Of a DNA stretch of 64,000 nucleotides, positions 1 to 6,678 are shown piece after piece (the stretch's first letter is position 1; each line of letters begins with the position of its first letter). Under the pieces are notes generated by a model that saw only the letters and a program-made list of their open reading frames with translations, had not been told where the DNA came from and did not search any database. The stretch lies in contig NZ_AP022588.1 of the NCBI RefSeq assembly GCF_010731735.1, positions 3,844,001 to 3,908,000 of the forward strand, written 5' to 3'. The position numbers and the translations under genes are program-made. The stretch is from Mycolicibacterium sediminis (GTDB lineage Bacteria > Actinomycetota > Actinomycetes > Mycobacteriales > Mycobacteriaceae).

Positions 1-1038
1 GTGCTGTCCGACCTGTTCTGGCTGGGCCGCTACGCCGAACGTGCCGAGAGCACCGCACGTCTACTCGTCGTGACCCGTGAGCGCTACCACGAGTTCCGGT
101 ACCGCCGCGAGATGACGGGAAGCGAGTGCGTGCCCGTCCTGCTCACCGCTCTCGGGCAGATCACCGGAACCGACACGGGCGCCGACGGCGACGACGCCGA
201 GATGGTGGCGACCGCGCCCACCACCCTGTGGTCCCTGACCGCCGACCGGAACCGCCCGGGCTCACTGGCGCAGTCCGTGGAGCGGCTCGGTTCGGTGTCG
301 CGCGCCGTGCGCGACCAGATGTCCAACGACACGTGGATGGTGCTGGCCGCCGTCGAGCGCGCCGTCCTCAACCCCACCATGCTCAACCCCGGTGGGGGAC
401 CACCGGACTCGCAGACCGAGGGCGAGACGTACCTCGCTGCGGCACACAGTCAGACGCTGGCGGGAATGCTCGCGCTGTCGGGGGTCGCGGCCGAGTCGAT
501 GGTCCAGGACGTCGGTTGGACGGTGATGGACATCGGCAAGCGCATCGAGCGTGCCGTGTGGCTGACGGCGCTGCTCGGAGCGACGCTGGTCACGGTGCGC
601 AGCGCGGGCGCCGAGCAGACCATCACCGAGTCGGCGCTGGTGGCGTGCGAATCGTCGATCAGTTACCGCCGGCGCACCCTGGGCAAGGTGAGCGTGTCCG
701 CCGTGGCCGACCTCGTCCTGTTCGACGAGCAGAACCCGCGCTCGCTGGCCTACCAGTTCGAGCGGATCCGCCACGATCTGAAGGCGCTGCCGTCGTCGTC
801 GGGATCGACCAGGCCGGAGCGACTGATCGACGAGATCGCCGGCCGGTTGCGCCGGACCGACCCCACCGACCTCGAGGACGTCACCGCCGACGGCCGGCGC
901 GGCGAACTGGGCGACCTGCTGAACGGCTTGCAAGCCACCCTGCGCGAGCTGTCCCGCCTCATCACCGCGACGCACCTCTCGCTGCCCGGTGACATGCAGC
1001 CGCTGTGGGGACCCGACGAGCGACGGGTGATGCCGTGA
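1..1038 (+). CDS. Alpha-E domain protein (DUF403), 5' end cut by window
   Basis: The frame is open from the first base and ends with TGA, so about 345 C-terminal residues are visible and the gene begins upstream. The motif DLFWLGRYAERAESTARLL at the visible N-terminus matches the start of alpha-E (DUF403) proteins, which normally begin some 10 residues earlier. The GTG at base 1 is therefore probably an internal valine codon. The rest looks all-helical with no recognisable catalytic motif. A 4-base GTGA overlap couples it to the transglutaminase gene. In actinobacteria a circularly permuted ATP-grasp gene usually sits just upstream of such a gene, here outside the window. Comparative genomics has linked this set to synthesis or removal of peptide tags, but no activity is proven. 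Confidence 0.85.
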   Translation: MLSDLFWLGRYAERAESTARLLVVTRERYHEFRYRREMTGSECVPVLLTALGQITGTDTGADGDDAEMVATAPTTLWSLTADRNRPGSLAQSVERLGSVSRAVRDQMSNDTWMVLAAVERAVLNPTMLNPGGGPPDSQTEGETYLAAAHSQTLAGMLALSGVAAESMVQDVGWTVMDIGKRIERAVWLTALLGATLVTVRSAGAEQTITESALVACESSISYRRRTLGKVSVSAVADLVLFDEQNPRSLAYQFERIRHDLKALPSSSGSTRPERLIDEIAGRLRRTDPTDLEDVTADGRRGELGDLLNGLQATLRELSRLITATHLSLPGDMQPLWGPDERRVMP

Positions 1039-1967
1039 GCAATGGCTTCGGCGACGGCCCGACGCCCGGGACGGGCCGCAGCTACGAGATCACCCACCGG
1101 ACCACCTACGAGTACTCCGACGACGTCACCAGTTCCTACGGCAAGGGCTTTCTGACGCCCCGGGATTCGCGGCGGCAGCGCTGCCTCTTCCACGAACTCG
1201 TCATCGAGCCCGAGGCGGCCGACAGTTCCACCAGTCGCGACGGCTACGGCAACGTCTACTCGTACTTCCACGTCACCGAGCGCCACCGCCGCCTGTCGGT
1301 GACCAGCCACTCGGTGGTCGAGGTGGACCCTCCGCCGGCCGACGAGTACGCGGGCGGGTCGGCGAGGGCGCCGTGGGAGATCGCGCGTCCGGTGGGTCCG
1401 GACGGAGCCCTGGCCACGGAGTTCACCCTCGACCTGCGCGAACCGGAGATCACCGAGGAACTCCGGGCCTACGCCGCACCGAGCTTCGAACCGGGCAGGC
1501 CGCTGATCGACGTGCTGCGGGAACTCAACTCGAGGATCCACGCCGACTTCACCTACAGGTCGGGGTCGACCACCGTGTCGACGCGGGTGGCGGAGGTTTT
1601 GCAGGCCCGCGAAGGGGTATGCCAGGACTTCGCGCGGCTGGCCATCGCCTGTCTACGCTCCAACGGTCTGGCCGCCAGCTACGTCTCCGGATACCTCGCG
1701 ACCGACCCACCCCCGGGAAGGGAACGCATGGTCGGCGTCGACGCCACACACGCCTGGGCTGCGGTCTGGACACCGCAGAATCATTGGCTCGGACTGGATC
1801 CGACCAACGATCAGATGGTCGACGAGCGGTACGTCGTCGTCGGCTTCGGTCGCGACTACGCCGACGTGCCGCCGCTGCGGGGCATCATCTACACCGACTC
1901 CACCAGCAGCAAGATCGACGTGTCGGTGGACGTCGCGCCATTCGAGGGTGGGTTGCTCCATGCGTGA
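1035..1967 (+). CDS. Transglutaminase-like cysteine peptidase family protein
   Basis: A 310-residue protein with the bacterial transglutaminase N-terminal beta domain (YEITHRTTYEYSDDV near residue 17) followed by a papain-like transglutaminase core. The catalytic triad can be read directly: Cys196 in GVCQDFAR, His239 in DATHAW and Asp255 in GLDPTND. Such proteins may cleave or form isopeptide bonds; the substrate is unknown. I chose the GTG at 1035 because it overlaps the alpha-E stop as GTGA and the family homology begins soon after it; a GTG at 1005 would add ten unlikely residues. It lies in an overlapping three-gene operon with alpha-E and a zinc peptidase. There is no signal peptide, so a cytoplasmic role is expected. 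Confidence 0.88.
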   Translation: MSNGFGDGPTPGTGRSYEITHRTTYEYSDDVTSSYGKGFLTPRDSRRQRCLFHELVIEPEAADSSTSRDGYGNVYSYFHVTERHRRLSVTSHSVVEVDPPPADEYAGGSARAPWEIARPVGPDGALATEFTLDLREPEITEELRAYAAPSFEPGRPLIDVLRELNSRIHADFTYRSGSTTVSTRVAEVLQAREGVCQDFARLAIACLRSNGLAASYVSGYLATDPPPGRERMVGVDATHAWAAVWTPQNHWLGLDPTNDQMVDERYVVVGFGRDYADVPPLRGIIYTDSTSSKIDVSVDVAPFEGGLLHA

Positions 1968-2982
1968 CTTCAACTGCCCCAACTGCGGTCAGCGGCTGGC
2001 CTTCGAGAACTCGGTGTGCCTGAACTGCGGCAGCGCGCTGGGCTTCTCCCTGAGCGACCGCGCCCTGCTGGTGATCGCCCCCGGCGAGGAGAGCGAGCAC
2101 GCCGGTGCGGTCGACGCCAGCGAGTACCGGCTCTGCGCCAACCTGCATGCGGCGAAGTGCAACTGGTTGGTGAAGAAGGGCCCCGTCGCGCAATTGTGCG
2201 CATCGTGTGCGCTGACGCGGACCAGGCCCAACGACAACGACCCGAAGGCCATGGCGGCCTTCGCAAATGCCGAGCGGGCCAAGCGGCGGATGATCTTCGA
2301 GCTGACCGAGCTGAACCTGCCGATCGTGGGCCGCGACGAGGACCCCGACTTCGGCCTCGCGTTCGACCTGCTGTCCAGTGAGACCGAGAAGGTGTTCACC
2401 GGCCACGCGAACGGTGTCGTCACGCTCGACCTCGCCGAGGGCGACGACGTCCACCGCGAGCAGTTGCGGATCGCGATGGCCGAGCCCTACCGGACGCTGC
2501 TCGGGCACTTCCGCCACGAGATCGGCCACTACTACTTCTATCGCCTCATCAGTTCGTCGGCCGAGTACTCCGCGACGTTCCGGCAACTCTTCGGCGATCC
2601 GGACCTGGACTACCAGGAAGCCCTCGACCGCCACTACAGCGAAGGCGCGCCTCCCGGATGGCCGAAGGACTACGTGTCCTCCTATGCCACCATGCATCCG
2701 GCCGAGGACTGGGCGGAGACGTTTGCCCATTACCTCCACATCCGCGACACGCTGGACACCTCGGCGTCGTTCGGCTTCGCTCCCGCGGGAGCGACATTCG
2801 ACCGACGAGTGTTGGGCCCGAGCGGTTTCGACACCATCATCGAGATGTGGCTACCTTTGTCCTGGGCCCTCAACATGGTGAACCGATCGATGGGCCGCGA
2901 CGACCTGTATCCGTTCGTGCTGCCTGCCGCGGTGCTGGAGAAGATGCGCTTCATTCACACCGTGATCGACGCCCTGTCCTGA
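1960..2982 (+). CDS. Putative zinc-binding metallopeptidase with N-terminal zinc ribbon
   Basis: A 340-residue protein. Residues 6-23 contain two CxxC pairs (CPNC and CLNC) typical of a zinc ribbon, and a second Cys group follows around residues 59-83. The HExxH motif HEIGH at 186-190 supports a zinc peptidase of the Peptidase_Mx type. I prefer the ATG at 1960, which overlaps the previous stop by 8 bases and places MRDFNCPNCG at the N-terminus; a GTG at 1948 is possible. It completes the alpha-E/transglutaminase operon, so the two predicted hydrolases probably act on a product of the (off-window) ATP-grasp enzyme. No signal peptide is visible. Substrate unknown. Confidence 0.85.
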   Translation: MRDFNCPNCGQRLAFENSVCLNCGSALGFSLSDRALLVIAPGEESEHAGAVDASEYRLCANLHAAKCNWLVKKGPVAQLCASCALTRTRPNDNDPKAMAAFANAERAKRRMIFELTELNLPIVGRDEDPDFGLAFDLLSSETEKVFTGHANGVVTLDLAEGDDVHREQLRIAMAEPYRTLLGHFRHEIGHYYFYRLISSSAEYSATFRQLFGDPDLDYQEALDRHYSEGAPPGWPKDYVSSYATMHPAEDWAETFAHYLHIRDTLDTSASFGFAPAGATFDRRVLGPSGFDTIIEMWLPLSWALNMVNRSMGRDDLYPFVLPAAVLEKMRFIHTVIDALS

Positions 2983-3023
2983 GCCATTGACCTGGGGCAC
3001 CTCGTGGAGCAGCATTCCGCACC

Positions 3024-3338
3024 ATGACTCGTACTCTGGGCATGCGCGTCGGCGCAGGTCTCTTCGCAGGTGCCGCGGCGCTATCCATGGCCGCGTGCGG
3101 CGATTCGACGATCACGCCCGAGGGCGCGGCGAAGTCGATCGTCGACCTGGTGTCGAAGCAGACCAAGTTCACGCCGGCCGACGTGACGTGCCCGAGCGGG
3201 GTCAAGGCCGAGGTCGGCGTCGAATTCGACTGCGGTTTCACGGGTCCGGAGAACACGCCCTACACCGCGCACATGAAGATCCTCAAGGTCGAGGGCGAGA
3301 ACGTGACGTTCGACATCAACACCGAGCCGACCCCCTAG
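3024..3338 (+). CDS. DUF4333 domain lipoprotein
   Basis: A 104-residue small lipoprotein. A basic N-terminus and hydrophobic stretch lead to the lipobox LSMAAC, with the lipidated cysteine near residue 25. The rest is a short DUF4333-type domain with a conserved cysteine pair (VTCPSG and FDCGF) that could form a disulfide outside the membrane. DUF4333 proteins are common in mycobacteria and their function is not known. It starts 41 bases after the peptidase stop, so it may be read through from that operon or have its own promoter. The ATG start gives a well-formed signal sequence. Confidence 0.82.
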   Translation: MTRTLGMRVGAGLFAGAAALSMAACGDSTITPEGAAKSIVDLVSKQTKFTPADVTCPSGVKAEVGVEFDCGFTGPENTPYTAHMKILKVEGENVTFDINTEPTP

Positions 3339-3423
3339 TCCAGGAGCCCACTCCGGCAACGTCCTTCGGTCACGCCTAGGTCACGCTCGCCGTGGCGACG
3401 CCCCGAGTCGGCGCCGCGCTTCC

Positions 3424-3429
3424 TAGGAT
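3424..3429 (+). promoter_or_regulatory. Putative -10 element (TAGGAT) for a leaderless DUF3097 transcript
   Basis: TAGGAT fits the mycobacterial SigA -10 consensus TANNNT and ends 7 bases before the GTG at 3437, the spacing seen when transcription starts at the start codon. No convincing -35 hexamer is visible, which is common in mycobacteria. Inferred from spacing only. Confidence 0.4.
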
Positions 3430-3436
3430 CGCGTCC

Positions 3437-4282
3437 GTGAACGATCGATACGGCTCCGACGTCCTCGCGAGCGATCCGCACGCCACGCGTCGGCCGAAGT
3501 CCAAGGAACGCGCGGCCGAGACGGGTTTGGTCGTCGAGGACGTCGCGAGCGGATACGTCGGTGCGGTGATCGGGGTCGAGTACAACGCGATGACGCTGGA
3601 GGACCGGCACGGCCGACGCAAGAACTTCCCGCTCGGCCCGGGCTATCTCGTCGACGGCGTGCCCGCGATCCTCAACCCACCGATGCGCCGGAAGGCGCCT
3701 GCGGCACCGGCCAGGACGGCATCCGGATCGGTCGCGGTCGCCGGCGCGAGGGCCCGTACCGCCCTGGCGAGTCGCATCTACGTCGAGGGCCGCCACGACG
3801 CCGAACTCGTCGAGCAGGTCTGGGGCGACGACCTCCGCGTCGAGGGCGTCGTGGTCGAGTACCTCGGTGGCGTCGACGATCTGGTCGACGTCGTCTCGTC
3901 GTTCCGCCCGGGGCCGGGGCGCAGGCTGGGCGTGCTCGTCGACCACCTCGTCACCGGATCCAAGGAGGCACGCATCGCCGATGCGGTCGCCAAGGGCCCC
4001 GGTGGCGCGCACACGCTGGTGGTCGGTCATCCCTTCATCGACATCTGGCAGGCGGTCAAGCCGGCCCGGATCGGTGCGGCGGCGTGGCCGGTGGTGCCGC
4101 GGGGGACCGACTGGAAGCACGGGGTCTGCGATGCGCTCGGCTGGCCGCACGGCGATCAGGCCGACATCGCTCGCGCCTGGCAGAGGATCCGCGCGGGCGT
4201 GCGCTCGTGGACGGACCTGGAACCCGAACTGATCGGTCGCGTCGAGGAACTGATCGACTTCGTCACCCAACCCGCAGGATGA
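3437..4282 (+). CDS. DUF3097 domain protein
   Basis: A 281-residue protein recognised as the actinobacterial DUF3097 family, with conserved blocks such as IYVEGRHDAELVEQVWG and an acidic, Toprim-like stretch (YVEGRHD, then LVDHLVTGSKE). The Toprim resemblance is my reading and is weak; no enzyme activity is known for the family. I chose GTG 3437 rather than ATG 3392 because the homology starts at NDRYGSDVL and a -10 hexamer sits 7 bases upstream, which would place the 3392 start outside the transcript. It precedes rarA by 32 bases and may be cotranscribed with it. Predicted soluble, cytoplasmic. Confidence 0.8.
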   Translation: MNDRYGSDVLASDPHATRRPKSKERAAETGLVVEDVASGYVGAVIGVEYNAMTLEDRHGRRKNFPLGPGYLVDGVPAILNPPMRRKAPAAPARTASGSVAVAGARARTALASRIYVEGRHDAELVEQVWGDDLRVEGVVVEYLGGVDDLVDVVSSFRPGPGRRLGVLVDHLVTGSKEARIADAVAKGPGGAHTLVVGHPFIDIWQAVKPARIGAAAWPVVPRGTDWKHGVCDALGWPHGDQADIARAWQRIRAGVRSWTDLEPELIGRVEELIDFVTQPAG

Positions 4283-4314
4283 TCCCCGACCGGACGGCGT
4301 GGTAAGCAGAACCC

Positions 4315-5637
4315 GTGTCCGACGGACTGTTCGACGACCCGGTCCCCGAGCCGAACCCGGGCGTCACCGCGTCCAGTCCGTTGGCCGTCCGGATGCGGCC
4401 CGCGGGCCTCGACGAGGTCGTCGGCCAGGACCACCTGCTCAAGCAGGGGTCGCCGCTGCGCCGTCTCGTCGAGGGATCAGGCGCGGCGTCGGTGATCCTG
4501 TACGGCCCACCCGGCACGGGGAAGACCACGCTGGCGTCACTGATCTCCGGCGCGACCGGTAGGCGCTTCGAGGCGCTGTCCGCCCTGACCGCGGGTGTCA
4601 AGGAGGTCCGGGCGGTCGTCGAGCAGGCCCGCGTGGCGCTGCTGCGCGGCCAGCAGACGGTGCTGTTCATCGACGAGGTGCACCGCTTCTCGAAGACCCA
4701 GCAGGACGCGCTGCTCGCCGCCGTCGAGAACCGCATCGTCCTCCTGGTCGCGGCCACGACGGAGAACCCGTCGTTCTCGGTGGTCGCCCCGCTGCTGTCC
4801 CGGTCGTTGATCCTGCAGCTCCAACCGCTGGGCGCGGACGCGGTGCGAAGTGTCGTGCGGCGCGCCATCGCCGATTCACGTGGGTTGGGCGGTCGGGTCG
4901 CCGTGGACGAGGACGCCGTCGAACTGCTGGTGTCGCTGGCCGCGGGCGATGCGCGCCGGGCGCTGACCGCGCTGGAGGTGGCGTCCGAGGCGGGCGATCA
5001 CGTCACCGTGGAGGTCATCGAGCAATCACTGGACAAGGCGGCCGTCCGCTACGACCGCGACGGCGACCAGCACTACGACGTCGTCAGCGCGTTCATCAAG
5101 TCGATCCGCGGATCCGACGTCGACGCCGCGCTGCACTACCTGGCCCGGATGCTGACCGCGGGGGAGGACCCGAGGTTTATCGCGCGGCGGCTGATGATCC
5201 TCGCCAGCGAGGACGTCGGCATGGCCGACCCCACCGCCCTGCCCACCGCCGTCGCCGCCGCGCAGACGGTGCAGCTGATCGGTCTGCCCGAGGCGCAGCT
5301 GACGCTGGCCCACGCCACCGTGCACCTGGCGAGCGCACCGAAGTCGAACGCCGTCACCACTGCGCTGGCCGCCGCGATGGGCGACATCCGGGCGGGCAAG
5401 GCGGGTCTCGTCCCGCCGCATCTACGCGACGGGCACTACTCGGGGGCTGCGAAACTCGGCAACGCGCAGGGCTACTCGTATCCGCACGACGACCCCGACG
5501 GCGTCGTGGCGCAGCAGTACCCGCCCACCGAACTGGTGGGCGTGGACTACTACCGGCCGACCACCCACGGTGCCGAGCGCGAAATCGGCGGCCGGCTCGA
5601 CAAGCTGCGCGCGATCATCCGCCGGCGGCGGGGCTAG
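4315..5637 (+). CDS. rarA: Replication-associated recombination protein A (RarA/MgsA AAA+ ATPase)
   Basis: A 440-residue AAA+ ATPase related to clamp loaders and to eukaryotic WRNIP1. The Walker A motif GPPGTGKT is at about residues 64-71 and the Walker B FIDEVHRF near 118, followed by sensor 1 (ATTENPSF) and a C-terminal tetramerisation region with HYDVVSAFIKSIRGSD and LMILASEDVGMADP, both diagnostic of the family. RarA acts at stalled replication forks and SSB-coated gaps. The GTG start gives MSDGLFDD, the usual family N-terminus. It is the last gene before a strong hairpin and faces glsB. Confidence 0.93.
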   Translation: MSDGLFDDPVPEPNPGVTASSPLAVRMRPAGLDEVVGQDHLLKQGSPLRRLVEGSGAASVILYGPPGTGKTTLASLISGATGRRFEALSALTAGVKEVRAVVEQARVALLRGQQTVLFIDEVHRFSKTQQDALLAAVENRIVLLVAATTENPSFSVVAPLLSRSLILQLQPLGADAVRSVVRRAIADSRGLGGRVAVDEDAVELLVSLAAGDARRALTALEVASEAGDHVTVEVIEQSLDKAAVRYDRDGDQHYDVVSAFIKSIRGSDVDAALHYLARMLTAGEDPRFIARRLMILASEDVGMADPTALPTAVAAAQTVQLIGLPEAQLTLAHATVHLASAPKSNAVTTALAAAMGDIRAGKAGLVPPHLRDGHYSGAAKLGNAQGYSYPHDDPDGVVAQQYPPTELVGVDYYRPTTHGAEREIGGRLDKLRAIIRRRRG

Positions 5638-5661
5638 ACGAACGGACGCGGACACAACGAA

Positions 5662-5709
5662 ACTGCGGGGAGATCGTGATCCCGGCCGGATTCACGATCT
5701 CCCCGCAGT
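5662..5709. terminator. Bidirectional hairpin terminator between rarA and the GlsB-like gene
   Basis: A perfect 18-base inverted repeat (arms 5662-5679 and 5692-5709, both containing GCGGGGAGATCGTGA or its complement) with a 12-base loop. It sits midway between the convergent stops at 5637 and 5731. It lacks a U-run on either side, as is typical of mycobacterial terminators of this L-shaped kind, and being symmetric it can serve both genes. Confidence 0.8.
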
Positions 5710-5730
5710 CTCGATGGGGTGGGGTGGGGC

Positions 5731-6021
5731 CTAGCGGCGCAACGTACCGGTCCTGCGACGGCCCATCACCGCGGCCGCGATCGCGACGCCGATGGCCGCG
5801 ATGACGACCTGGACCAGAAGCAGAATCCAGTCAATGGGTCCGCTCGTCCCCGTGGGAATCCCAAGCTTCGGGGCCAACCACGCGCCGATGAACGCCGCGA
5901 CGATGCCGACGAGGATCGTGACCAAGAAGCCGATGGGCTGTCTGCCGGGGACGACGAGACGGCCCAGAACGCCTACCACGACGCCGATGAGAATCGTGAT
6001 GATGATGCCTGTGGGAGTCAT
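5731..6021 (-). CDS. GlsB/YeaQ/YmgE family stress-response membrane protein
   Basis: A 96-residue, almost entirely hydrophobic protein with three predicted membrane helices and the glycine-rich signature of the transglycosylase-associated family (IGVVVGVLGRLVVPGRQPIG, then FIGAWLAPKLG). Family members are small inner-membrane proteins induced in stationary phase or by acid and salt stress; their mechanism is unknown. The ATG at 6021 is the start that gives the family N-terminus; longer upstream reading of this frame is non-homologous. A SigF-like promoter lies 39 bases upstream, fitting a general stress role. It is monocistronic and convergent with rarA. Confidence 0.87.
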   Translation of the reverse strand: MTPTGIIITILIGVVVGVLGRLVVPGRQPIGFLVTILVGIVAAFIGAWLAPKLGIPTGTSGPIDWILLLVQVVIAAIGVAIAAAVMGRRRTGTLRR

Positions 6022-6059
6022 TGGTCTTCGCTTTCGCTCGAGAATTGAGTGGAAGAGAA

Positions 6060-6084
6060 ATACCCTTGCGACGCGAAAATAAAC
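6060..6084 (-). promoter_or_regulatory. SigF-type promoter (GTTT-N15-GGGTAT) for the GlsB-like gene
   Basis: Reading on the minus strand, GTTT occupies 6084-6081, followed by a 15-base spacer (6080-6066) and GGGTAT at 6065-6060. This matches the mycobacterial SigF consensus GTTT-N15-17-GGGTAT exactly. The predicted transcript starts near 6053, leaving about 30 untranslated bases before the ATG at 6021. The downstream gene belongs to a stress-induced family, which agrees with SigF control. Confidence 0.72.
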
Positions 6085-6110
6085 GGCGGCGTCAAACCGA
6101 GTGCCGAACG

Positions 6111-6116
6111 TAGGCT
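6111..6116 (+). promoter_or_regulatory. Putative -10 element (TAGGCT) for a leaderless yjbQ transcript
   Basis: TAGGCT fits TANNNT and ends 7 bases before GTG 6124. It supports the short start of the yjbQ-like gene over the upstream ATG at 6049. The -35 region is not recognisable. Confidence 0.4.
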
Positions 6117-6123
6117 CGCAAGG

Positions 6124-6525
6124 GTGCAGAGCGAGGTACTCGACGTAGACACCAGACGACGGCGAACGGTCGACCTCACCGACGAGGTGAGGTCGTTCTG
6201 CGCCGGTCGCGGCGACGGACTGTGCAACGTGTTCGTCCCGCACGCGACGGCCGGCGTCGCCATCCTCGAGACGGGGGCCGGGTCGGACGACGACCTGGTC
6301 GACACCCTCGAGCGACTCCTGCCGCGCGACGAGCGATACCGGCACTCGCACGGCTCCCCGGGGCACGGCGCCGATCACGTGCTGCCGGCGATCGTCGCGC
6401 CGTCGATCAGCGTGCCGGTCGCCGACGGCGAGCCCCTCCTGGGCACGTGGCAGAGCGTGGTGCTGGTCGACCTCAACCGGGACAACCCGCGACGTTCGGT
6501 CCGGCTCAGCTTCGTCAGCGGCTGA
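6124..6525 (+). CDS. YjbQ family protein (secondary thiamine-phosphate synthase-type fold)
   Basis: A 133-residue protein of the YjbQ/UPF0047 family, close to the usual 130-140 residues. The conserved active-site region is present: NVFVPHATAGVAILE, then RYRHSHGSPGHGADHVLPAI with clustered histidines, and LLGTWQSVVLVDLNRDNPRRSV. Some homologues show weak thiamine-phosphate synthase activity in vitro; the physiological role is unsettled. I chose GTG 6124, which begins just before the homology (SEVLDVDTR) and follows a -10 hexamer; the upstream ATG 6049 adds 25 unrelated residues. In Mycobacterium tuberculosis the same gene also lies directly before alaS. Confidence 0.85.
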   Translation: MQSEVLDVDTRRRRTVDLTDEVRSFCAGRGDGLCNVFVPHATAGVAILETGAGSDDDLVDTLERLLPRDERYRHSHGSPGHGADHVLPAIVAPSISVPVADGEPLLGTWQSVVLVDLNRDNPRRSVRLSFVSG

Positions 6526-6531
6526 CCTGCC

Positions 6532-6561
6532 CCGTCCGCCACCACGCGGGCTCGCGGACGG
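6532..6561 (+). terminator. Hairpin after the yjbQ-like gene
   Basis: A perfect 8-base inverted repeat, CCGTCCGC (6532-6539) and GCGGACGG (6554-6561), with a 14-base loop, starting 7 bases after the stop codon. There is no U-tract. It may terminate yjbQ transcription before the alaS promoter. Confidence 0.5.
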
Positions 6562-6587
6562 TGCCGGAGCCGGCCCGGGCCGACCGG

Positions 6588-6642
6588 TACTGTGATGCGG
6601 TCGAGAGGCATCGACGCAGATCCGCAGGACCCCCGAGGGGTC
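6588..6642 (+). promoter_or_regulatory. Candidate alaS promoter and leader hairpin
   Basis: A TACTGT hexamer (6588-6593) fits the -10 consensus and would give a leader of about 80 bases before alaS. The leader contains a small hairpin, GACCCC (6628-6633), a 3-base loop and GGGGTC (6637-6642). I see no T-box signature, so the hairpin may have no regulatory role. Confidence 0.35.
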
Positions 6643-6678
6643 ACCGGCCAGGCTCACGACCAGCTAAGGACGCAGCAC

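Noticed and set aside
6562..6678. Possible T-box leader for alaS
   Set aside because: No T-box motif (AGGGTGGNACCGCG) or specifier loop structure is visible in the leader.
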